A DNA stretch of 15,605 nucleotides from Prevotellaceae bacterium UBA2744 (GTDB lineage Bacteria; Bacteroidota; Bacteroidia; Bacteroidales; Bacteroidaceae): positions 331-15,935 of the forward strand of contig DEJQ01000015.1 in assembly GCA_002353575.1 (NCBI GenBank). The letters are read 5' to 3'. Under the pieces are notes generated by a model, which was given only the letters and a program-made list of their open reading frames with translations, ran no database searches and had not been told where the DNA came from. This document shows positions 9,101 through 15,453 of the stretch, in pieces; positions within the stretch are counted from its first letter, which is position 1; every line of letters begins with the position of its first letter. A program made the translations under genes and the position numbers.

Positions 9101-12100
9101 GGGTGAGCGCGTGACAAAGTGGCATCAGCCCGGAACGGTGCTTGATGCAGCCACCTTACCTGCTGACAAACCGCATATTTGGATTGAACAGCCCGTGGTG
9201 AGCAATGTGCCGTTCGACGAGCCTGCCCGCTATGTGCTGCACATGGCCAACGAGACCGATTATCCGGAGCGGGCCACGTTGAAGTTCAACTACTTTCTGG
9301 AGGCCGGCAGCAATCCCAATGGTGCCAGAGTCTGCGTGGACGGAGCGCCGCTCACAGGCGCCGGTGTGGATCTGGTGCTGTGGCCGGCCATCGGAAGCGA
9401 CGGCAAGCATCAGGTGTTTACCAAGGAGATTACGGTCTATCCGAGCAAGGCTTTCGACTATGAGGACTTGGCCATCTGTCTGATGGATCCCGAGGATAAT
9501 TCACGTGTGTTCACACAGAAATTCTCGGCCCACTTCATCCCAACAGCAGGCAAGGTGAAGGTGAGCGTGCCCAGCAACAACTGGGTGATAAACACCGAAA
9601 GCCCATTCGACGGCAAGCGCCAGGCTTGGTACATGCCGGTGCGCATAGAGGGATTCGACGTGAACTGGCCCAACTTCGACCATATCGAACTGCAATACAA
9701 GCTCTCCACTCAGGGTGATAACGACTGGGTGAACGTATGCTCATACTATCAAGACAGGGAGCTGCAGAAGAAGGCCAGCGGTGTCACCGACACGATACCA
9801 AGTTCGGGCGTCATCGTGGCTCCGTTCTATGGCGAGGTTGACCCGATAGAGCAGTACTACGACATCCGTGCCGTGACCTACTGTCGCCATGCCGGCGGCT
9901 ACCTGACTGGTCCGTCGGAGGTACTGAAGGGCATCAAGGACACCCGCAGACCTGTTGCCTTCGGTACGCCTGAGCCTACCAACGGCATTCTGGGTATCGG
10001 CGACGACATCCTCATCAAGTTCTCCGAGCCTATTGCAGGCAACTATCTGCGTGAAATCAACAACTTCGAAGTGTTGGGTACGCTGATGAGCAACGATATC
10101 TCAACGTCAACGTCGCTGAGTTTCGACGGTAATGCACTGGCTATTACCCAGGGTGAACGTAACCTGAAGGGTAAGAGCTTCACTGTGGATGTCATGCTGA
10201 ATCCAGCCACCGATAATCGTGAGATGACGGTGTTCTCGCATGGTGGCGATGAGAAGGGACTGCGTTTCGGACTGACTGCTGATAAGAAACTCTCGGCTAC
10301 CATCAATGGCGAGACACTGGTATCAGACGACATAGTGCAGTTCAACAATATGCTACACCAGGTGGCTTACGTGCTCGACCAAAGTGGAGACAATACAACC
10401 GTGAAGTTCTACGACGGCAACAAGGCTATCGGTAACAAGCAACTTACAGAACGATATGAAGGTTCTTATTCGGGCATGATTTTAGGTTCTAATAGTGATG
10501 TCACACGCGGAACATCATATAAGGGTGAGATGCTGGAGTTCCGCTTGTGGAACCGCGCCATGGATGCCGCTTCACTCGACAGCTATGGTAAGAAGAAACT
10601 GACGGGCTACGAGAGTGGACTGCTCGACTACTATCCGCTGAACGAGGGTGAAGGCACATGGGGTTACGATAATGCTCCCGGTAGCATGGATCTCATATTG
10701 GCAGGCACCAGCTGGAAGCGTCCTAATGGTATCTCAATGGCCATCAAGGGCGACAAGGGTCTGTGTCTGAAACCGGACAAGTTCGTACGTACGAAGAACC
10801 ACGACTACACGCTGACCTTCTGGTTCCGCACGAATGATGAAAATGCTACTCTGTTCTCTAACGGTGAGGCCCAGCGTGATCAAGAGAACCAAATCAACAT
10901 CGGTGTGAAGAATAATAAGCTCTATGTCCGTTCGCAGGGCTTTGAGAAGGAGACTTCGGCATTCGTGGGTGATGGCAGCTGGCACCACTTCGCTATGACT
11001 GTCAGCCGTTCACAGAATGTGGCAAATGTATATTCGGACAAGGCTCTGGTTGAATCGTTCCCAGCAGATAGCTTAGGCGGTATCATGGGCAACGACATCA
11101 CATTAGGTGCAACCTTTTTGGACAGAGGTCGTCATATCAACGTGATGAACGGACATATTGACGAGGTAGGTATGTTTGAGAGCGTACTGCCACTGAATCT
11201 CATCAAGGAGTATTCGAACCATACACCGCTCGGTACTATGAGTTCGATGAGTGCTTATCTGGACTTCGGACGCTCGGAGGAGCTAGACAACAACCAGCAG
11301 CATCTGGAGCCTACAGGTATAAGCCTAAAACGTTACGTTGACTCGCAGGGCAAATTAGAGGAACGCCGCGATACTCTGGTGGCTGACGAAGAGGTTAACG
11401 CCAGGGCAGCACGTGACTTCTACGCACCGATGGTAAGCAACTCACAAATGAACAACCTGCGTTACAGCTATGTGGCCAACGGCAACGAGTTGTTTATGAA
11501 TGTCAAGGAACCTGACTACATGGTGGAGAAGACCAATATCTACGTCACTGTGAAGGAAATTCCTGACTTGCAGGGTAATACGATGGCATCGCCCGCCACA
11601 CTGAATCTCTTCGTATATCGCAACCCACTGCGCTGGGATGTGAAGCGTATAGATAAGGTCGTGAACTATGGCGAGGGAATGACCTTCGAGGCTACCGTGA
11701 AGAATCTGAGCGGCGTTAAACAGAATTGCAAGCTGGAAGACCTGCCGCTGTGGATCGATGCTTCACAGACTCAGGGCGTGCTCGACGCACTGGATGAACA
11801 GAAGATCACGTTCACCATTAACGATTATATAAATATAGGTACTTACAATGAGCAGGTTTCATTGATTGGTGACAACAAGATGTCGGAACCGCTGCCTATA
11901 ACTCTGCGTGTACGTGGTGACGAACCGAAATGGGTTGTCAACGAAAAGTTGAAGGAGGATAATAAGACGATGTTGATAGTGGCTCGTGTAAAGATTGACG
12001 GTGTGGTTGCCAGCTCGAAGGAGGATATTCTGGCTGTGTTCGATGAACAGCAGCAGACTCTGGGTGTGGCACATATCGATGTCAACAACAAAGTTAACGC

Positions 12101-13340
12101 CAACGAGGCTCTGGTATACCTGACAGTCTATGGCTACAAGTACCCAGACGGTTCAATGCCGCAACTGAACTTCCGCTTCTTCGATGCTTCTTCAGGCAAT
12201 GTGTACGGCGTGAAGGCTGAGGACGGAACGACCTACCGTTTCGAGCAGGATGCCTTCATCGGTACGGATGCGGCGCCTGTTGTCTTGCAGAACAGTTATG
12301 AAGGTGTTGTGCAGACACTGAGACTGAAGAAGGGCTGGAACTGGGTTACCTTCAACTTGATGCCAAAGGAAGGTGTAACGCTTGGACAGTTCTTTAACAG
12401 TATATCAAAGTGGGAGGCTGGCGACGCTATTTCGGTTGTAAACGGCACGAAGGAAAAGACATATTTCTGTGTTGCGAAAAAGGAACCTGCCGGCAGTGTG
12501 AAGTGGGATAATGAGGATAATCCTATCAACATCAATCCTCAGCAGATGTATAAGATCCACTCGGTGAGCGACAAGAGCGTCTATCTGGAGGGACTTGTTG
12601 CTAGTAGGGAGATAACTGTACATAAGGACTGGAACCGTATTGGCTACCTCTCAAATATCAACCTGCCTATCTCACAGGCTCTGTCCGACTACTTGGATCA
12701 TGCACAGGTAGGCGATGTGGTTAAGTCGCAAGACGGATTCGCTATCGTCAGTCAGTCAACAAGCGGACTGGTATGGAAGGGCTCGCTGCAGTATATGGAG
12801 GCTGGTAAGGGATACATGCTGAAGCGACAGGCCAGCGACGAAGTGAAGTTCGTGTATCCAATCTACTTCAACGACTCACGCTACAGTGGCGACAATGAAC
12901 CATCTGCAGTGAAGCGTTTAAGCGTCTGCACTGCTACGACGATGAACATCGTGGCTGCCGTTGAGGGCGTAGAGGCTAAGGCTGGCGACAAGCTGGTGGT
13001 ATTCAGAAATGGTGACCGCATGGCTGAAGCCGAACTGACTGCTGACGAGACTCAAAACCTGTTCTACCTGAACATAGGCAGCGATGCTTATAACAAAGAT
13101 GCGCTGACCTTCGTTCTGGAGCGCGACGGCGAGGTGGTTGCTATGACCGGCAGCCACATCAGTTACGCTGCGGACAAGGTGCTTGGTACACCTGAACAGC
13201 CTACGTACATCAACTTCACATCTATCGACGAGATGCCACACGACAATCAGTGGTATAGCCTGAGCGGTGTGCTTCTTGGTGAGAAACCGACAAGAAGTGG
13301 TGTGTACATCTACAACGGTAAGGCTGTCGTGGTGAAGTAA
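3168..13340 (+). CDS. Giant modular secreted surface protein with GLUG-like, LamG and C-terminal tail modules (3390 aa)
   Basis: A Sec signal peptide is present (MKNLIISLSS...), with likely cleavage after residues AMA (30). Regions read by eye: an N-terminal beta domain (31-225); an FN3-like domain (about 311-410); a GLUG-like repeat region (about 535-680; GGLIA, GGFVG and GGFIG strands); a second FN3-like domain (about 853-930); two or three carboxypeptidase-regulatory-like beta domains (about 944-1190); a large unassigned middle with an RDPPGGSS motif near 1481 and a hydrophobic stretch at 1812-1833; and an EPIAGNYL Big-like segment (about 2260-2315). Then come two tandem LamG/ConA-like jelly rolls (about 2317-2486 and 2500-2690), a module shared with the next lipoprotein (about 2918-3041), two GWNW-type repeats (KKGWNWVTF near 3054 and KDWNRIGYL near 3152), and a final tail with WYSLSG and GVYIYNGKAVVVK. 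LamG and GLUG modules suggest glycan or protein binding, i.e. an adhesin-like role. The tail resembles type IX secretion sorting tails, though this genome's secretion system cannot be seen. There is no frameshift over 10 kb, which argues for selection. Confidence 0.9.
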   Translation: MKNLIISLSSTLGRLFLLVCMLAVSHAAMADDYLEKESNYTVMLWGNDKLQLKLPTQNDITGAFNRGVTDGRVYLTIDGGERQLLLWWDCNTHYSDLSAAKVFHANQPGRFNLMGTAYGVKSDITKDDGTVTYFLKPDADDGDHYTTIVEWTVPRTYRGHHLKIEVWCKIDDASSNWFIPKDQKNPSSFYVMGTVDMPEAGEASVTLTDPMLATGRDHANEIMLSYSFVVNKIYSATLHYTDAVTNKQYTQTLSTNKKMDFVYLPANRPWKDIHIKASVLDVQTKTDNPDYKVDIESEKFSSSMLHHPRGLSAKLEEDGFVTLNCQVDDPDQGDIYEGDFFEIQRNLMGATDDDDPYWKTISMEVSYKNNQKDYSFVDERLIDQYEGKAVTYRVRRSVSSMWQWVSPSTYAQYLMSEIIYLPRIAGATVSRTEQWNDEGHVAKFDLLLSTSDGLVVYNDEDLEAARQKILDGEIAQDKIVIPIRNAADWDRCAKAVEMNIRKPNIVLMYDVKLTRDSKMIGDESNPFAGTFYGNGHTLEIDFFNRADYTAPFRYVEGATIKDLHITGRIVSEYKFMGGLIACVYNRSGNPTNIYNCRSSVNIETDYSDDTSCGGFVGRHVYGDLNISYCLFDGRFTFTLGSSNKNHSNGGFIGWKDDTSNRAYIRNCLFAPIEISTGYDNCATFSRAKDLSSVTLVNCYYTQTYGSETNGANDCNGVSAKVLAGYLNDYGVYWEIKDDKVVPVVSEHYQLPVAVWDQRAKLKLRINMHGEKGVESTIVDLSANDDAINHRFFTYELSRKCVDYSFDLLQIRGSSPLSIAGYDKDTLVVHVNKFEGDNTDYSFKNMNRVENLKWEKKQSSVVLTWDTSGGESDFYRVLRRKHTTQEDAEWTDTIATNLTLQQYEDISTQIQVNYDYCVQSVLQCEGTHITQDICSNAACETTGKVEGYIRLADGTSMGGQTVICEPVDIPGTSSEYKVISDDSGYFVFDKLPIYFGPDGKVQGEYHVSVMTSGSGGKYTGPNEQGIVSFNRNVNWKQEFNFYMDTYFIYSGNVFYDTSSIPVPGVSFLLDGKLMHDASNQVIITDTQGAFALSIPRGEHSVQAVKDGHTFANNGYLLNPDAREGEDKTCYNFVNNVSDIYIWDSTTVVLRGRVVGGDIEGSRPLGHSLSTNNLGDSLKIVMQLEGDNASYIFRDPKNESLKSTSYKVDFGSAHSDTTQVTKTRRSITIRPDAKTGEYELRVHPAKYKITEVSAQGYATLFQNGQVGQTLDLTFNVGGDTCEYNRIYHAIPDVEVTQFNPTGEKYFGVKWLTAQDNIGNKSSVNLVYYTKETPDAKDSIMHYSFGYPVFMAGSPYGFMLQACEKYYWNNDPSKKADIVKLDQRGKIIIKNALTTDSKTAQWESDLDEDGGCDYIFTPDNATFTMEGDKALKTFDITLLYDGTYYDVKPFYGNILRGYVMATKAKPEGRKAIVAGKPQLWDILRDPPGGSSTSYIKEGSKLTYGYSIDVTAAAGFTVKTKTGTGVDSYMGYVLAPEGSGSTRGTLDKSKSKTGIDLEFEFNFGHSWNWTYGMDITERIQTKSGQKWVAGKADLFIGTTESFIVQDAIAVRVVPDSMYQIVKLHEGGTYEAVDNNGQVVTKVKVPVGTTKVLAQGTDDTGKPIYLVRDEVMSMSPTVTSTFVHSQHYIENELLPDLFKIRNSLILPKGTDVTKAKALADSRGYATYISNVDADDKAFGVDYTVVRPNNETTGDSIKALNQEILTWVDFLAKNEEEKLSVVPTDLVKRYDFDGAANIQYSENFTMGKTMSRYLRYPGLSGLGNLFAATGPLAIIMSTLEEKLKKEGGSIKAEPHGYEDVKNHFKYGIDLEVLGSTWETQWGIILNINASDKYNSSESHSKEVGFTLAASSKSSLTVDVYRTGTEYTIDENTNYFNKITLETLSKVRYGTLTPPMMTFASFTNEKVYSNFVFRTIGGVTCQPYEGERVTKWHQPGTVLDAATLPADKPHIWIEQPVVSNVPFDEPARYVLHMANETDYPERATLKFNYFLEAGSNPNGARVCVDGAPLTGAGVDLVLWPAIGSDGKHQVFTKEITVYPSKAFDYEDLAICLMDPEDNSRVFTQKFSAHFIPTAGKVKVSVPSNNWVINTESPFDGKRQAWYMPVRIEGFDVNWPNFDHIELQYKLSTQGDNDWVNVCSYYQDRELQKKASGVTDTIPSSGVIVAPFYGEVDPIEQYYDIRAVTYCRHAGGYLTGPSEVLKGIKDTRRPVAFGTPEPTNGILGIGDDILIKFSEPIAGNYLREINNFEVLGTLMSNDISTSTSLSFDGNALAITQGERNLKGKSFTVDVMLNPATDNREMTVFSHGGDEKGLRFGLTADKKLSATINGETLVSDDIVQFNNMLHQVAYVLDQSGDNTTVKFYDGNKAIGNKQLTERYEGSYSGMILGSNSDVTRGTSYKGEMLEFRLWNRAMDAASLDSYGKKKLTGYESGLLDYYPLNEGEGTWGYDNAPGSMDLILAGTSWKRPNGISMAIKGDKGLCLKPDKFVRTKNHDYTLTFWFRTNDENATLFSNGEAQRDQENQINIGVKNNKLYVRSQGFEKETSAFVGDGSWHHFAMTVSRSQNVANVYSDKALVESFPADSLGGIMGNDITLGATFLDRGRHINVMNGHIDEVGMFESVLPLNLIKEYSNHTPLGTMSSMSAYLDFGRSEELDNNQQHLEPTGISLKRYVDSQGKLEERRDTLVADEEVNARAARDFYAPMVSNSQMNNLRYSYVANGNELFMNVKEPDYMVEKTNIYVTVKEIPDLQGNTMASPATLNLFVYRNPLRWDVKRIDKVVNYGEGMTFEATVKNLSGVKQNCKLEDLPLWIDASQTQGVLDALDEQKITFTINDYINIGTYNEQVSLIGDNKMSEPLPITLRVRGDEPKWVVNEKLKEDNKTMLIVARVKIDGVVASSKEDILAVFDEQQQTLGVAHIDVNNKVNANEALVYLTVYGYKYPDGSMPQLNFRFFDASSGNVYGVKAEDGTTYRFEQDAFIGTDAAPVVLQNSYEGVVQTLRLKKGWNWVTFNLMPKEGVTLGQFFNSISKWEAGDAISVVNGTKEKTYFCVAKKEPAGSVKWDNEDNPININPQQMYKIHSVSDKSVYLEGLVASREITVHKDWNRIGYLSNINLPISQALSDYLDHAQVGDVVKSQDGFAIVSQSTSGLVWKGSLQYMEAGKGYMLKRQASDEVKFVYPIYFNDSRYSGDNEPSAVKRLSVCTATTMNIVAAVEGVEAKAGDKLVVFRNGDRMAEAELTADETQNLFYLNIGSDAYNKDALTFVLERDGEVVAMTGSHISYAADKVLGTPEQPTYINFTSIDEMPHDNQWYSLSGVLLGEKPTRSGVYIYNGKAVVVK

Positions 13341-13382
13341 ACTTTAAATACTTAAACATAAAATTCATTCGTAATAAAAAAG

Positions 13383-13865
13383 ATGATGTTGAAAAAGAGT
13401 ATATTAACATTAGCAGCCCTCGCCTTTATGGCGTGGGGCTGCTCCTCGGACGGTGACAACAAACCGGCTACGACACCAACTCCGACTCCAGCGGAAATTC
13501 CTGCTGGTACGGATGTGCGTCCTACATGGCAGACACCTAACTACGACCTGTTCGAGCAGACTATGATTGTGCGGGTTCAGTTGCAGGACACACTGAATAA
13601 GTATGTGTCGTCTTTGGATCTTCTCTGCGCTACCATCGGTGGCGAGGTGCGTGGTGTTGCTGCTCCTCAGGAGACGGAAGGTTCTTATGTGGTACCGCTG
13701 ACGATAGCCAGCAATGACGCTGGTGTGGCTGTGGGCTTGTCGTATTATTGTGACAAACTGCATCGAATATTTACGATAGACTGGACTACATTTGATGCCT
13801 CTGTGGCACCAACGGGTACTGGAGGCATCTATCAACCTGTATTCGTTGAACCTAACAGGAATTGA
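13383..13865 (+). CDS. Small lipoprotein sharing a module with the giant protein (160 aa)
   Basis: The signal peptide ends in FMAWGC with cysteine 20. It is followed by SSDGDN, an acidic export-type signal, and a Thr/Pro-rich spacer (28-40) that would hold the domain away from the membrane. The single domain (about 47-157) has the pattern PTWQTPNYDLFEQTMIVRVQ, then SSLDLLCATIGGEVRGVAAP and TFDASVAPTGTGG. It parallels residues 2918-3041 of the giant protein (PKWVVNEKL...TMLIVARV...SKEDILAVFDEQQQTLGVA). Genes of this sort in Bacteroidales surface loci carry a conserved D-x-(L/I)-xA-x-(F/I)-x-x-E-x-RGVA strand (recalled, unnamed family). It starts 42 bp after the giant gene and is likely in the same operon. 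ATG 13386 is an equally possible start. A surface partner or anchor for the giant protein is plausible but unproven. Confidence 0.85.
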   Translation: MMLKKSILTLAALAFMAWGCSSDGDNKPATTPTPTPAEIPAGTDVRPTWQTPNYDLFEQTMIVRVQLQDTLNKYVSSLDLLCATIGGEVRGVAAPQETEGSYVVPLTIASNDAGVAVGLSYYCDKLHRIFTIDWTTFDASVAPTGTGGIYQPVFVEPNRN

Positions 13866-13867
13866 TT

Positions 13868-14014
13868 ATGAACAAGAAAGTTTATCAGAAACCATCGGTT
13901 ACGGTTGTTGTCATGTGTCAAAGCGTTCAGATATTGAGTGTGAGTGGTATAGATGCAGAACGTAAAAGTTATGGACAAGCAGTAACAAGTCAAGGTGACT
14001 GGGAATCAGAATAA
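13868..14014 (+). CDS. 48-residue Bacteroidales-type short peptide
   Basis: An ATG two bases after the previous stop opens 48 codons: MNKKVYQKPSVTVVVMCQSV, then QILSVSGIDAERKSYGQAVT and SQGDWESE, stop TAA at 14012-14014. The layout K-x-Y-x-x-P-x-x-x-VVxx...(I/L)LxxS, followed by a variable polar tail ending in an acidic W-E segment, matches a class of short, usually hypothetical proteins I know from Prevotella and Bacteroides. These often sit beside surface-protein genes. There is no signal peptide or membrane segment, so it is probably cytoplasmic, or exported by an unknown route. It is tightly packed between two lipoprotein genes, and its 3' end overlaps the Shine-Dalgarno sequence of the next gene, which suggests coupled translation. 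The function is unknown; the conserved head and variable tail recall a leader-core precursor, but no modifying enzyme is visible in the window. Confidence 0.65.
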   Translation: MNKKVYQKPSVTVVVMCQSVQILSVSGIDAERKSYGQAVTSQGDWESE

Positions 14015-14018
14015 GGAG
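14013..14018 (+). promoter_or_regulatory. Shine-Dalgarno site that fixes the fimbrillin-like lipoprotein start
   Basis: AAGGAG lies 6 nt before ATG 14025, a canonical ribosome binding site that is unusual among the AT-rich leaders of this window. It overlaps the stop codon of the 48-residue peptide gene. It favours ATG 14025 (or the adjacent ATG at 14028) over the upstream in-frame start near 13995, which would add residues before the signal peptide. Confidence 0.7.
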
Positions 14019-14024
14019 TATAAT

Positions 14025-14870
14025 ATGATGAAAAAATTTTATTTTGGTATGTTGCTGACAGCAGGTCTTGCCATGGCGGCCTGCTCGTCAGACGACAGGG
14101 ACACGGAACCGGTTCGTAAGACCTACACCTTGACCGTGAATGCAACGAAAGCTGCGAATGAAGCTGCCGGACGTGCGGCAACTCGTGCGTTGACGCTCGA
14201 TGGCAGTACGCTAAATGCTTCATGGGCAACTACGGAAGAGGTCTTTGTAGAAGGAACGTATAATGGAACTACTATTAATTTTTGGTTCAAGGGAAGTATT
14301 AAACCCCAAACGGCAGGAGTTTCCACTGTGCTGAGTGGTACTATCAGCCTTCCTGATGGTACATCTTATACTTCTATACAAGAGGCTATAGGTACTATTT
14401 CTGTTCCACTCAATCTTCAGTTCCCACGCTCTGGTGATTTGGATTACACGGGTCAGGTTGGTACGCTGGCTGATATTGCTGCAAATTATGACTATGCAAC
14501 GGCCTCCATAGAGGTCGGCATCGACCAGGATCGTATTGTTGTTCCTACTCAAGAGACCGTTGAGTTTGAGAATCAGCAGGCTATTGTGAAGTTTACGCTC
14601 AAGACGTCTGATGGCACAGCTTTGCTGAGTCCAACGGCGCTGACCATCGAGTATGGTGATAGTAATCTGTCAATGAGTTTTCCTGCCGAAACTTATGCCA
14701 CCAATGGTGAGGGTGTGATCTATGTGGCTATTCCGGGAGGCGCTAGTAAGAAACTTACTCTTACGGCTACGGTAGGTAGTGATAGCTATACCTTCACCAA
14801 GTCGGGCGTTACTTTTGATAACGGACAGTATTATGCGATTGGTCTGAAAATGAAAAAGAGCGGAGAATGA
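14025..14870 (+). CDS. Fimbrillin-like lipoprotein (281 aa)
   Basis: The signal peptide MMKKFYFGMLLTAGLAMAAC has its lipid cysteine at residue 20, followed by SSDDRDTEP, a strong surface-export signal. The mature part shows the usual Bacteroidales fimbrillin-like pattern: a TYTLTVNA strand, an ATRAL segment near 52, then LNASWATTEEVFVEG. Further on are the TVEFENQQAIVKFTLK and LLSPTALTIEYG strands, and a C-terminal FDNGQYYAIGLKMKK strand. Such proteins are structural or tip-like components of type V pili, or fimbrillin-related surface proteins. Without the usual accessory proteins nearby, a pilus cannot be claimed. The length is in the normal range and no damage is visible. It lies 10 bp after the short peptide gene and is probably co-transcribed with it and the preceding lipoprotein. 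The reading frame upstream of 14025 is open but would bury the signal peptide, so 14025 is preferred. Confidence 0.8.
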   Translation: MMKKFYFGMLLTAGLAMAACSSDDRDTEPVRKTYTLTVNATKAANEAAGRAATRALTLDGSTLNASWATTEEVFVEGTYNGTTINFWFKGSIKPQTAGVSTVLSGTISLPDGTSYTSIQEAIGTISVPLNLQFPRSGDLDYTGQVGTLADIAANYDYATASIEVGIDQDRIVVPTQETVEFENQQAIVKFTLKTSDGTALLSPTALTIEYGDSNLSMSFPAETYATNGEGVIYVAIPGGASKKLTLTATVGSDSYTFTKSGVTFDNGQYYAIGLKMKKSGE

Positions 14871-14883
14871 TTTTTCGAACCTT

Positions 14884-14920
14884 TACATTAAACATTAAAT
14901 AATTTAACATTAAGCATTAA
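14884..14920 (+). repeat. CATTAA-rich tandem leader repeat
   Basis: Four CATTAA hexamers lie at 14886, 14893, 14908 and 14915. They form two pairs with a 7-bp step, repeated after 22 bp, and end 5 bp before the ATG of the broken lipoprotein gene at 14925. This looks like an AT-rich translation leader of the Bacteroidetes kind that has expanded by tandem duplication. No promoter consensus is embedded in it. Confidence 0.5.
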
Positions 14921-14924
14921 AATT

Positions 14925-15220
14925 ATGAAGAAATTCAAGTTTTGAGCATTATGATGCTTATGATTATGCCAATTTTCATGACGTGTGGAAATGATGATGA
15001 GAAAGTCAAAACAATAAACAAGGCTGATTTTATTGGTACTTGGTATTCCCTAACTGGTGGGGGTGTACAAGTTGTTGATGTGGCTATGAGAAAACTTGCA
15101 CAAATAACACGTTTTTTGAGGTTTACAAAGGTTAAATACGTTAAATCTTCATCATTTTCCATCTCTTTAGAATCTACGTCATCACTTTTCTGCCGTTTAA
15201 CACACAAATCGTTGATATAA
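14925..15220 (+). pseudogene. Frameshifted and truncated lipocalin-like lipoprotein
   Basis: The ATG at 14925 reads MKKFKF and then hits TGA at 14943-14945. Adding one T to the T4 run at 14940-14943 restores MKKFKFLSIMMLMIMPIFMT, then CGNDDEKV: a full type II signal peptide with lipid cysteine and an acidic export signal. The frame goes on with KTINKADFIGTWYSLTGGGV, where IGTWYSL is typical of the first strand of lipocalin-like lipoproteins of Bacteroidales. After about position 15090 the shifted frame no longer looks like a protein and ends at 15220, so roughly three quarters of a normal 130-170-residue protein is lost. Both a frameshift and a 3' truncation are present, so it is almost certainly non-functional. 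Phase variation through a T4 run is unlikely because the tract is so short. Confidence 0.7.
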
Positions 15221-15337
15221 AGGAATTTGCAAATACTTTTTTTATAAAACAATGCTTTTATGAGGTGATATTTTGAAATAATTACATTCCTGCCAATATG
15301 AGTTTTAAGTAACTTGTACAGAATTTATTTCTCTTTT
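15091..15337. other. AT-rich gene-free segment replacing the 3' end of the broken lipoprotein
   Basis: No plausible gene is visible here on either strand. The left edge abuts the point where the lipocalin-like frame loses its character. Near that edge is GAAAACTTGCACAAATA (15093-15109), and near 15228-15245 is a weakly similar inverted stretch (ATTTGCAAATACTTTTTTT), which could be degenerate ends of a small inserted element. The minus strand has an open frame containing DLTYLTFVNLKKRVICASFL, but it has no recognised family and continues antisense into the pseudogene. An element boundary is a guess. Confidence 0.3.
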
Positions 15338-15369
15338 TTTGGTCATTTTGCATTTTATGTATAGTTTTG
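15338..15369 (+). promoter_or_regulatory. Bacteroidetes-type promoter for the right-edge lipoprotein
   Basis: TTTG at 15338-15341 is followed after 20 bp by TAGTTTTG at 15362-15369, a full match to the TTTG/TAnnTTTG consensus. The predicted start of transcription is near 15376, giving a leader of about 60-80 nt before the lipoprotein. It starts a new transcription unit, separate from the giant-protein locus. Confidence 0.7.
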
Positions 15370-15453
15370 CAACCGATCTTCTATGAAAAGGTTACTGAAA
15401 ATCCCCGAATATCTCCCATTCTCCCGTTTTTTATGAAATTTAGTAATAATCCT

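Noticed and set aside
13410..13835. 141-codon minus-strand frame opposite the shared-module lipoprotein
   Set aside because: The plus strand has a lipobox and a domain related to the giant protein, while the minus frame is Arg/His/Ser-rich with no structure.
14935..15252. 105-codon minus-strand frame at the broken lipoprotein
   Set aside because: Its second half is antisense to the recognisable signal peptide of the pseudogene; only the part near 15091-15240 is unexplained, and I kept that as a possible insertion segment.
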